Shown one piece after another: positions 1 through 5,799 of a stretch of DNA of 6,611 nt. Position numbers and translations under genes: made by a program. Every line of letters starts with the position of its first letter. Position 1 is the stretch's first letter. The stretch comes from Deltaproteobacteria bacterium (GTDB lineage: Bacteria; Desulfobacterota; DSM-4660; Desulfatiglandales; B25-G16), in contig JAFDHR010000128.1 of assembly GCA_019308645.1 (NCBI GenBank), positions 1-6,611 on the forward strand, in the 5' to 3' direction. Under the pieces are notes generated by a model, which saw nothing but the letters and a program-made list of their open reading frames with translations, was not told the origin of the DNA and did not search any database.

Positions 1-1042
1 AAGGGGAGGTATTGCTATAGCCGTTGTGGTTGTTTCGACCCTTTTTGGTGCCTGTACAGGAATCATTGGGGCATCGGTTGTCACTATGGGTCTCTTGGGT
101 TTGCCCGTGATGTTAAAATATGGATATGATAAAAGACTCAGTGCCGGATGTATCTGTGCAGGCGGATCCCTTGGTATCCTTATTCCACCGAGCATTATGC
201 TGATCGTCATGGGCAATCAGGCAGTCTTATCCGTTGGAAAGCTTTTTGCGGGGGCAATTATCCCTGGTTTGATCCTCTCGGGCCTTTATATCATCTATAT
301 TTTGATCAGATGTTATGTCAACCCCAATATTGCTCCTGCTCTCAGGCCAGAAGAAAGGGCAGCAGTTTCTGGGAAACAACTAACCATAATGACCCTAAAA
401 TCACTGGTCCCCCCGATGATCCTCATCTTAGGCGTATTGGGTTCCATCTTTGCAGGGATAGCTACACCTACTGAGGCTTCGGGTGTAGGTGCCTTCCTCG
501 CCTTCATATTGACTCTGTCCTATCGCAGGTTCACGTTGCGTGGTCTTTATTCTGCGGTGATCCAGTCCGCCAGGACCACGTCCATGGTGATTATTATCCT
601 TGTAGGTGCCAGCTGTTTTACCGCAGTTTTTCTGGGCATTGGGGGTGGAGATGTGGTGGAGGATTACATCCTCGGTCTCGGGCTTGGTAGGTGGAGCATC
701 TTTATCATCATGATGATCATATGCTTTATTCTGGGGATGTTTATAGACTGGATTGGGATTGTAATGATCACCTTTCCGATTTTCATCCCTATTGCGGAGA
801 GTTTAGGATTCGATAAGCTCTGGTTTGTCGTTGCAGTTGCCGTTATGTTGCAGGACTCATTTTTAACGCCACCTTTTGGTTATGCCTTGTTCTATCTTAA
901 AGGAGTAGCACCCCCAGAAGTATCAATAGAAGATATCTATTGGGGAGCTATACCATTCTGGATACTCATGGAGGTGGGACTTATCATTGTCGTAATATTT
1001 CCGCAAACAATTTTGTGGCTTCCCTCGTTAATTGTGAAATAA
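1..1042 (+). CDS. dctM: TRAP transporter large permease DctM, C-terminal part (5' end outside window)
   Basis: This is the large membrane subunit of a tripartite ATP-independent periplasmic (TRAP) transporter. It moves a carboxylate delivered by a periplasmic binding protein across the inner membrane using an ion gradient. The frame is open from base 2 and gives 346 residues; a full DctM has about 420-440, so roughly 80-90 N-terminal residues are missing. The GTG at 26 is internal and not the true start. Visible family signatures are the GACTGIIGASVVTMGLL stretch near the start, GILIPPSIMLIVMG, the IATPTEASGVGAF block, and about nine hydrophobic segments. The C-terminal region with GMFIDWIGIVMITFP, QDSFLTPPFGYALFYLKG and VAPPEVS resembles the mannitol/chloroaromatic subgroup (FcbT3-like) more than the classical C4-dicarboxylate one; this subgroup call is from memory of the family. 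The acyl-CoA ligase follows after 23 nt on the same strand, so the substrate is probably an organic acid that is activated to its CoA ester. The substrate itself cannot be read from the sequence. Confidence 0.93.
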   Translation, partial: RGGIAIAVVVVSTLFGACTGIIGASVVTMGLLGLPVMLKYGYDKRLSAGCICAGGSLGILIPPSIMLIVMGNQAVLSVGKLFAGAIIPGLILSGLYIIYILIRCYVNPNIAPALRPEERAAVSGKQLTIMTLKSLVPPMILILGVLGSIFAGIATPTEASGVGAFLAFILTLSYRRFTLRGLYSAVIQSARTTSMVIIILVGASCFTAVFLGIGGGDVVEDYILGLGLGRWSIFIIMMIICFILGMFIDWIGIVMITFPIFIPIAESLGFDKLWFVVAVAVMLQDSFLTPPFGYALFYLKGVAPPEVSIEDIYWGAIPFWILMEVGLIIVVIFPQTILWLPSLIVK

Positions 1043-1051
1043 GGTTTTAGG

Positions 1052-1057
1052 AAGGAG
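1052..1057 (+). promoter_or_regulatory. Shine-Dalgarno sequence of the acyl-CoA ligase gene
   Basis: AAGGAG lies 8 nt before the ATG at 1066, an ideal spacing. It sits in the 23-nt gap after the dctM stop codon. With no room for a promoter or terminator in between, it supports co-transcription of permease and ligase and fixes the ligase start. Confidence 0.85.
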
Positions 1058-1065
1058 AGACTGAC

Positions 1066-2703
1066 ATGCTGAAAGCTGGTAAAACATATGATGAGGTATA
1101 TAACGCTTTCCATTGGGAAATTCCGGAATTTTATAATATTGGCGTGGACATATGTGATAAATGGGCACATCAACGATACCGACTGGCTTTGATTTATCAG
1201 GATGAGAAGGGGCACGTACAACAATATACCTTCTGGGAGTTGAGAAGACTCTCGAATAGATTCGCTAATGGCTTACAGGCACAAGGAATAGAACGAGGAG
1301 ACCGTGTGGGCATCCTCTTACCACAATCCCCTGAGACTGCAATTTCCCACATTGCCATATACAAAATAGGGGGAATTGCGATCCCACTTTTTACCCTTTT
1401 TGGGACCGATGCATTAGAATATCGATTATCAAATAGTGAAGCAAAGGGAATTATTACTGATGAGGGAAACCTCCATAAGATTCTGGAAATATGGGATAAA
1501 CTCCCCCACCTCAAGGTAGTCATCGTGACAGGGGGTGAAAAGCAAGAAAGGGTATTGAATTTTTGGGACCTTATTGAAAAAGGCTCAAAAGAGTTTAATC
1601 CTATAAAAACCAGAGCCGATGATCCTGCCCTGATCATTTATACCTCCGGTACTACCGGCCCCCCAAAAGGGGCGCTTCATGCCCATCGTGCCCTCCTTGG
1701 GCATATCCCTGGTGTGGAGTTTCCCCACAATTTTTTCCCCAAAGAAGACGATCTTTTCTGGACACCGGCTGACTGGGCATGGATAGGAGGACTTATCGAT
1801 GTGCTTTTTCCCAGTTGGCACCATGGTATTCCGGTAGTTGCCCACCGTGCTAAAAAATTTGACCCTGAGGAAGCATTCTATCTCCTGGCCAAGTATGGGA
1901 TTCGGAATGCCTTTATGCCACCAACGGCGCTCAAAATGATGCGGCAGGTCAAAAATCCTGCCAGTCGACATGACTTCCATATGCGAAGCATTGGGAGTGG
2001 TGGAGAGACCCTGGGTGAAGAACTCTTGGAGTGGGGGAGGGACGTAATGAAGTTGACCATAAATGAATTTTATGGGCAGACCGAATGTAATTTAGTGGTA
2101 GGGAACTGTTCAGATGTCATGCAAAACATACCAGGCTCAATGGGAAGGGCAGTTCCAGGTCACAAAGTGGAGGTGGTAGACAAGTCAGGAGAGCCCGTAC
2201 CACGGGGGACCGTGGGAGAGGTTGGTATTCAAAGCCCTGATCCTGTCATGTTCTTGGAATATTGGAGAAACCCCGAAGCAACCAGGGAAAAATATGTGAA
2301 AAACTGGCTGCTTACAGGTGATCTGGCAAAAAAAGATGAGAATGGATATTTCTGGTTTGTAGGGAGAAAGGACGATGTAATCACTAGCGCGGGCTATCGC
2401 ATAGGGCCAGCCGAGATAGAGGACTGTTTGATGAAGCATCCTTCAATAAGCATGGTTGCCGTTGTAGGGCGCCCGGATAAGGTTCGCACAGAAGTCGTAA
2501 AGGCATTTGTTGTGCTCAAGCCAGAAGTAGCCCCAGGTCCGAATATCGAAGAGGATATCAAGAAGTTTGTGAAAGTTCGATTGGCCGCTCACGAATACCC
2601 ACGAGAGATCGAGTTTGTCAGCGAGCTTCCCATGACCGCTACTGGAAAAATTATGCGAAAAGAGTTGAAGAAGTTAGAAGAGCAAAGGAAATTAAAGGCT
2701 TAA
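1066..2703 (+). CDS. AMP-dependent acyl-CoA synthetase/ligase (ANL superfamily, acetyl-/medium-chain acyl-CoA synthetase-like)
   Basis: This cytoplasmic enzyme activates a carboxylic acid with ATP to an acyl-adenylate and then transfers it to coenzyme A, releasing AMP and pyrophosphate. All hallmark ANL motifs are present: the phosphate-binding loop YTSGTTGPPKG at residues 192-202 with Lys201, YGQTE at 336-340, LLTGDLA with Asp419 (ribose binding), the hinge region GRKDD at 433-437, the AGYRIGPAEIE CoA-side motif at 442-451, and the C-terminal catalytic lysine in ATGKIMRKEL (Lys528). At 545 residues it is a normal full-length member and lacks the N-terminal extension of long acetyl-CoA synthetases. 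The TPADWAWIGG and FPSWHHG segments fit the Acs/medium-chain branch. The YGQTE motif replaces the tryptophan-containing WWQTE of true acetyl-CoA synthetases, so the substrate is probably larger than acetate. Close linkage to the FcbT3-like permease suggests it activates the imported acid, as ligase and TRAP genes do together in 4-chlorobenzoate clusters. The exact substrate is unknown. Confidence 0.93.
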   Translation: MLKAGKTYDEVYNAFHWEIPEFYNIGVDICDKWAHQRYRLALIYQDEKGHVQQYTFWELRRLSNRFANGLQAQGIERGDRVGILLPQSPETAISHIAIYKIGGIAIPLFTLFGTDALEYRLSNSEAKGIITDEGNLHKILEIWDKLPHLKVVIVTGGEKQERVLNFWDLIEKGSKEFNPIKTRADDPALIIYTSGTTGPPKGALHAHRALLGHIPGVEFPHNFFPKEDDLFWTPADWAWIGGLIDVLFPSWHHGIPVVAHRAKKFDPEEAFYLLAKYGIRNAFMPPTALKMMRQVKNPASRHDFHMRSIGSGGETLGEELLEWGRDVMKLTINEFYGQTECNLVVGNCSDVMQNIPGSMGRAVPGHKVEVVDKSGEPVPRGTVGEVGIQSPDPVMFLEYWRNPEATREKYVKNWLLTGDLAKKDENGYFWFVGRKDDVITSAGYRIGPAEIEDCLMKHPSISMVAVVGRPDKVRTEVVKAFVVLKPEVAPGPNIEEDIKKFVKVRLAAHEYPREIEFVSELPMTATGKIMRKELKKLEEQRKLKA

Positions 2704-2963
2704 TCCTTATCCCCTTCGGACAATTGCTCCAATAAAAGAGTCTCTCCATCGTCTCAATTACCTCCTTAAAATATTAGCTATCAGAGAGATACCTTTGCGT
2801 AATCTAGTGTGCTGTAGTTCGGTTGCAGGCAAAAAGTAACTTAGAGCTAAAAAATAGCATGATATTAAAAGGCCAAAGGGATATCAGAAACAGAGTATTA
2901 TTTAAAAACTACACATAAGGGTCCAATTGTGGCAGGTAAAATGAAATTAAAGGTAATGTCAAC
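2704..2963. other. Intergenic region between the ligase and the small membrane protein
   Basis: No coding potential is apparent. No GC-rich hairpin followed by a T-run is visible, so I cannot place a terminator for the ligase operon. There is a weak inverted repeat, TGATAT (2860-2865) with ATATCA (2881-2886), around a 15-nt loop that contains GGCC; it could be an operator or chance. No convincing -35/-10 pair was found for the downstream gene. The gap is long enough to hold its own promoter. Confidence 0.5.
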
Positions 2964-3269
2964 ATGTCTGAAACCAGCCAAATCATTCTTCTTATTTGCT
3001 TGTTGGTAATAGTTTTTGCTCTAACCAGAAAAGTTCACGCCTGGAGGATAAAGCAAGCATACATCCATGTTATCAAAGATCTTGAACAACAAAGGGCTTT
3101 TGATCCCTCTTCTGCTATAGAGCTTCTATATGCAAAAATAGGCGTATTTCGATTTGGGATGAGGGATTACAGACCTAAAGCGGTCGAGTATTTGATCGTT
3201 AGCAATATTGTTGGAATGACAGAGAGTGGTAGGTACTATCTAAAAAACAAGAAAACAGACAATTTGTGA
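2964..3269 (+). CDS. Small hypothetical membrane-anchored protein, 101 aa
   Basis: I do not recognise this as a named family. It begins with a short polar stretch followed by one strongly hydrophobic segment at about residues 7-20 ([14 protein letters not shown]), then basic residues ([10 protein letters not shown]). This suggests a single N-terminal membrane anchor with the rest in the cytoplasm. The body is soluble: an amphipathic helix ([19 protein letters not shown]), then [16 protein letters not shown] and a C-terminal [16 protein letters not shown] helix followed by a T-x-x-G-R-Y-Y-L strand is reminiscent of the end of a winged-helix fold; that is inference only. It has acceptable amino-acid composition and no rare-codon oddities. 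The start is the ATG at 2964; the SD is weak (AAAGG at 2949-2953, 10 nt upstream). It is preceded by a 260-nt gap, so it is probably transcribed separately from the ligase. A 44-codon ORF overlaps its stop. Confidence 0.75.
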   Translation: MSETSQIILLICLLVIVFALTRKVHAWRIKQAYIHVIKDLEQQRAFDPSSAIELLYAKIGVFRFGMRDYRPKAVEYLIVSNIVGMTESGRYYLKNKKTDNL

Positions 3270-3403
3270 TGGAAATCGAAGATGTTCTTATGCAGAATTC
3301 CTCCCTTAAGGCTATGTCACGAACTCCAGGAAGAGTAAAGTGGGTCTGCCGACCAATTGGGGCTGATAATGAGCTCATTTACCAAAAGTATCTGGCTATG
3401 TAG
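3269..3403 (+). CDS. Possible 44-aa microprotein overlapping the preceding stop codon
   Basis: An ATG at 3269-3271 overlaps the TGA stop (3267-3269) of the small membrane protein by one base, in the TGATG arrangement typical of translational coupling. The frame runs 44 codons to a TAG at 3401. It begins [16 protein letters not shown], continues with a basic part ([15 protein letters not shown]) and ends in [11 protein letters not shown]. It has no membrane segment and no motif that I recognise. There is no separate SD, which fits reinitiation by ribosomes finishing the upstream gene. ORFs of this length arise by chance, so only the overlap geometry argues for it. It could also be a degraded tail of a longer ancestral gene. 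Confidence 0.25.
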   Translation: MEIEDVLMQNSSLKAMSRTPGRVKWVCRPIGADNELIYQKYLAM

Positions 3404-3463
3404 ATGAGTTCGGGCCTCGCTCTCATTCTAATATTCTCTGTCCAAGACTATCACCAAATATGA

Positions 3464-3509
3464 GATCTCTCGATTTGTAAATTTTGTCCTCTATGGGTAT
3501 TGAGAGATC
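3464..3509. repeat. Inverted repeat between the convergent genes
   Basis: GATCTCTC at 3464-3471 pairs exactly with GAGAGATC at 3502-3509. The pairing extends inwards by a G-T and two A-T pairs, giving about 11 bp around a 24-nt loop. It lies in the non-coding stretch between the rightward small genes and the leftward ilvD, where a shared terminator would be expected. Neither flank carries a clear run of T, so it is not a classical intrinsic terminator; 3' end protection or a protein site are alternatives. Confidence 0.45.
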
Positions 3510-3548
3510 GAATGAAAAAATAGAAATTCTTGAAAAGATGTGGGATGT

Positions 3549-5186
3549 TTACTTGCCGTAACAATTAATGTCTAAAAATTTCTTTCTGTAAGACTCTAAT
3601 AAAGGGGTAAGCTTTCTTTCCGGTGCTTTAACATTCTTCAATCTCTCTTCAATCTCCTTATCGCTTAATTGTACAGCTAACTTTCTGTTTGGAATATCTA
3701 TCTCTATAATATCTCCATCTTGTATTGCCCCGATTGCTCCGCCATTATATGCCTCCATTTCAATATGCCCAATGCATGGCCCTGTGGTTGCGCCTGAGAA
3801 CCTGCCATCGGTGAGTAACGCTACTTTTTTATATCCAGCACCTTTTATTGCATCAGTCGGTGTTAACATCTCAGGCATTCCTGGCGCTCCTGCCGGTCCC
3901 TGGAAAGGCAGCACAAGAACATCTCCTTCGGCGATTTTCTTCGCTTCAATTGCATCGAGCAACTCTTTTTCTGTATAAAAAACCTTTGCAGGCCCTGAAT
4001 GAACCGTCATTTCTTTTTCAAGAGCAGTTTGCTTTATTATCCCGCTACTTGCAATATTTCCTTTTAATACTGCGATGCCACCTTCAGAATGGTATGGATT
4101 ATCTGGGGACCTAATAACGTCCTCATCCAATACCTTCCCCTCCTCTGCTATCTGCTTTATTGATTTTTTATTTACCGTTGGATAATCTTTTATCATATCC
4201 TTCAAGCGGTTAAGGACTGCGGGGATGCCACCTGCATTGTCAATGTCTGCCATTTCATGGTTTCCTGCAGGGATTATGGAGCATAAATTCGGCGTTTCTC
4301 GTGATATTTCATCAAAAAAATCTACATCAATATCAATGCCAGTTTCTCTGGCGATTGCCGGGATATGTAAAACTGTATTAGTGGAGCCACCCATCGCCAT
4401 ATCTATCCTTATAGCGTTTTCAAAGGCATCTTTTGTCATTATGTCCCTGGGCTTAATATCCTCTTTAACCAACGCCACAATTCTTTTGCCAGATTCGTAC
4501 GCCTGTTTTCTCTTAAGCGGATCTATTGCCAGAGTTGTTGCACATTTGGTCACTGACATGCCCAACACCTCAGTAACAACCGCCATGGTATTTGCCGTAT
4601 AAAGACCAACGCAGGACCCTACTCCGCAGACCATATCAGAAAGCAGTTTTTCAGCCTCCTCAATTGTCATCTTACCACTTTTGACCTGGCCAACAATACC
4701 AAACCCTTCTATGGGATGGTGTTTCTTTCCATCTATGACATTTGCCTTCATCGGGCCGCCTGTAAGTATAATTGCTGGAATGTTTAGCCTTCCTGCTGCC
4801 ATTAACATCCCTGGAGTAATCTTATCGCAGTCTGTTACGCCAACCCAGCCATCTAAGGAATGCGATAAGGTCATAATTTCAACGTTATCAGCAATATTCT
4901 CTCTGCTTGGAAGGCTGAGTCTCATCTCCACAAACATAGCAACGCCATCGCAAACACCGGGAACTCCCCATTCCAATGGGACTCCTCCGGAATCTCTGAT
5001 GCCTCGTTTTACCTCCTGGGTTAGTTCATTCAGGTGGATATGACCGGGAATAATATCGTTGTAGCTGTTTGCAATACCAATAAAGGGTTTATTCAGGTCA
5101 AAATCCTCCTTTTTTAGACCTGAAGACATTAATAATGCTCGGTGCGGAAGGGTTTCAATACCTTTCTTTAGTATGTCTGATCGCAT
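3549..5186 (-). CDS. ilvD: Dihydroxy-acid dehydratase (IlvD/Edd family)
   Basis: IlvD is a cytoplasmic iron-sulfur enzyme that dehydrates 2,3-dihydroxy-3-methyl acids to the 2-oxo acids that precede valine, isoleucine, leucine and pantothenate. The start at 5186 is chosen because AGGAGGT lies 7 nt upstream and the protein then begins MRSD, the usual IlvD N-terminus. It gives 545 residues, at the short end of the family. Key residues are visible: Cys79-Asp80 in GVCDGVAM, Cys120-Asp121-Lys122 in the CDKITPGM motif (cluster ligand, metal ligand and carbamylated-lysine position), Cys192 in GSCVGLYTANTM, Glu439 in GAPGMPEML, and Ser464 in DGRFSGAT (catalytic base). The early motif reads NDIIPGHIHL, with glycine where plant-type 2Fe-2S enzymes carry the first cysteine; E. 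coli IlvD is similar here. Oddly, the usual GHxGM after CDGxAM is replaced by FVEM and is one residue shorter. No other ilv genes are nearby and a TRAP permease gene lies upstream on the same strand, so a role on another hydroxy or sugar acid is possible. Confidence 0.88.
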   Translation of the reverse strand: MRSDILKKGIETLPHRALLMSSGLKKEDFDLNKPFIGIANSYNDIIPGHIHLNELTQEVKRGIRDSGGVPLEWGVPGVCDGVAMFVEMRLSLPSRENIADNVEIMTLSHSLDGWVGVTDCDKITPGMLMAAGRLNIPAIILTGGPMKANVIDGKKHHPIEGFGIVGQVKSGKMTIEEAEKLLSDMVCGVGSCVGLYTANTMAVVTEVLGMSVTKCATTLAIDPLKRKQAYESGKRIVALVKEDIKPRDIMTKDAFENAIRIDMAMGGSTNTVLHIPAIARETGIDIDVDFFDEISRETPNLCSIIPAGNHEMADIDNAGGIPAVLNRLKDMIKDYPTVNKKSIKQIAEEGKVLDEDVIRSPDNPYHSEGGIAVLKGNIASSGIIKQTALEKEMTVHSGPAKVFYTEKELLDAIEAKKIAEGDVLVLPFQGPAGAPGMPEMLTPTDAIKGAGYKKVALLTDGRFSGATTGPCIGHIEMEAYNGGAIGAIQDGDIIEIDIPNRKLAVQLSDKEIEERLKNVKAPERKLTPLLESYRKKFLDINCYGK

Positions 5187-5193
5187 TATAAGT

Positions 5194-5200
5194 ACCTCCT
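5194..5200 (-). promoter_or_regulatory. Strong Shine-Dalgarno sequence deciding the ilvD start
   Basis: On the - strand AGGAGGT is followed by 7 nt (ACTTATA) and then the ATG at 5186. This is close to a perfect anti-16S match at optimal spacing, and it precedes the conserved MRSD N-terminus. It therefore selects 5186 over the longer open frame that reaches 5264. Confidence 0.88.
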
Positions 5201-5237
5201 GGCGAAGCTCTAACTCAAACTGACAAAACCTGAAGAG

Positions 5238-5250
5238 CATAATCCCTCCT
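5238..5250 (-). promoter_or_regulatory. Second in-frame SD-ATG upstream of ilvD
   Basis: On the - strand AGGAGGGATTATG gives an SD-like sequence only 3-4 nt before an ATG at 5240. That ATG is in frame with ilvD and would add 18 residues (MLFRFCQFELELRQEVLI). The spacing is tight for efficient initiation and the extra residues do not look like family sequence. It may be a minor alternative start, or a ribosome-loading site that tunes the main one. Confidence 0.35.
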
Positions 5251-5443
5251 GAGGCAAAGGTCAATTTATATTACATTGGGTTACGTAAAATGGTTGCGAT
5301 CCGCCCTGCGACTTGAAGGAAAAAGCTGACGCTGTAATACTTCATAGGAAAAAAATGGAGAAATCAGTCTCTCTTAGTAAGGCCGGGGCAGTGTTACAAT
5401 GCCAGAATGGTCTGCCTGCAATCGGTTTTCGGCTATTTGTACA

Positions 5444-5465
5444 TCCCGAAAAACTTTTGTCGGGA
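5444..5465. repeat. Short perfect-ended hairpin in the dctM-ilvD gap
   Basis: TCCCGA (5444-5449) pairs with TCGGGA (5460-5465). After one mismatch a further AAA/TTT pairing almost closes the loop. No T-run follows on either strand, so it is not a standard intrinsic terminator. It could be part of a dispersed intergenic repeat or a small structured RNA element. Confidence 0.4.
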
Positions 5466-5643
5466 CCGTTTCGAGTTGCGCAGTCTACTCATCATTTTTC
5501 ATTGAGCGTCTTAAAAATCCTGGCCCAGACTTGGCTTTGAAAGAGTAGGTTTATTTCTACAGATACCGTAATCTTTTCAAGGCATGGTACTGTTCCTGTA
5601 TTTTCGCGCCAGACGAGTTGGCATGCAAGGATTTAGTTATATA

Positions 5644-5663
5644 AATACCAATTCTAAGGTATT
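5644..5663. repeat. Inverted repeat AATACC-N8-GGTATT
   Basis: A 6-bp perfect dyad (AATACC at 5644-5649, GGTATT at 5658-5663) surrounds the A/T-rich spacer AATTCTAA. The size and symmetry would suit a binding site for a dimeric regulator about 460 nt upstream of ilvD, but it could equally be chance in A/T-rich DNA. Confidence 0.3.
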
Positions 5664-5700
5664 ATGGAAATAGTATTTTGTAACTATGAAGTCGTGCCAG

Positions 5701-5723
5701 GGCAGGCTTAGCATAAACCCGCC
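5701..5723 (-). repeat. Stable stem-loop downstream of dctM
   Basis: In - strand RNA, GGCGGGUUU (5723-5715) pairs with AAGCCUGCC (5709-5701) over 9 bp, including two G-U pairs, around a 5-nt loop. In + strand RNA the same positions give two mismatches, so the structure favours the transcript that comes from dctM. No U-run follows. It could be a 3' end stabiliser or a Rho-dependent or processing site. Confidence 0.45.
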
Positions 5724-5742
5724 TCAGATAAATTTTACAATC

Positions 5743-5777
5743 TTGGCCTATGTAGACGGTTAATGAGCATAGGCTAA
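5743..5777. repeat. Stem-loop just downstream of dctM
   Basis: GCCTATG (5746-5752) is the exact inverse of CATAGGC (5768-5774), with two further A-T pairs outside a G-T position and a 15-nt loop. It begins about 18 nt past the dctM stop. The - strand sequence after it is A/T-rich (AAGATTGTAAAATTT) but not a clean T-run, so termination is possible and not proven. Confidence 0.45.
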
Positions 5778-5781
5778 AAGA

Positions 5782-5799
5782 GTTAAGCTGTCTCTTAAC
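5782..5799. repeat. Dyad overlapping the dctM stop codon
   Basis: GTTAAG (5782-5787) and CTTAAC (5794-5799) form a perfect 6-bp dyad with a 6-nt loop; it includes the dctM TAA stop. On the - strand it is followed by TCTTTTAG, a weak T-rich stretch. As an intrinsic terminator it would be poor because the stem has few G-C pairs. Confidence 0.3.

Larger units (their letters stand above)
5187..5794. other. 608-nt gap between dctM and ilvD, no convincing gene
   Basis: Both flanking genes are on the - strand, yet they are separated by an unusually long stretch. The only open frame of note, 5313-5540 on the + strand with a TTG start, has no SD, no motif and an unlikely composition, so I do not call it. 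The rightmost 100 nt, just after the dctM stop, hold three stem-loops (listed separately); two more lie at 5644-5663 and 5444-5465. The A/T-rich - strand sequence around 5265-5273 (TAATATAAA) could be a -10 region for ilvD, but no matching -35 sequence is evident. I see no tRNA, riboswitch or leader peptide rich in branched-chain codons. Confidence 0.6.

Noticed and set aside
2740..2790. GTCTCTC / GAGAGAT pairing downstream of the ligase as a terminator
   Set aside because: The stem is only 7 bp with one G-T pair, the loop is 37 nt, and no T-run follows.
2822..2853. TTGCAG and TAAAAA as a promoter for the 101-aa gene
   Set aside because: The spacer is about 19 nt and the -10 match is poor, and it lies over 100 nt from the start codon. 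Not strong enough to annotate.
3772..5043. Several + strand open frames of 68-125 codons
   Set aside because: They are antisense to ilvD, and ilvD has full family motifs in its own frame, so they are shadows.
5187..5264. Extended ilvD start giving 571 residues
   Set aside because: The conserved N-terminus MRSD with the ideal AGGAGGT lies downstream at 5186. The extra residues do not look like IlvD, although the inner ATG at 5240 is kept as a minor possibility.
5313..5540. 75-codon open frame on the + strand with a TTG start
   Set aside because: It has no SD, no recognisable motif and a composition unlike a real protein, and it lies between two - strand genes in a stretch rich in stems. I treat it as chance.
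5693..5699. TGGCACG on the - strand, identical to a sigma-54 -24 element
   Set aside because: After the required 4-nt spacer the sequence is CATAG, without the GC of the -12 element, so a sigma-54 promoter is not supported.
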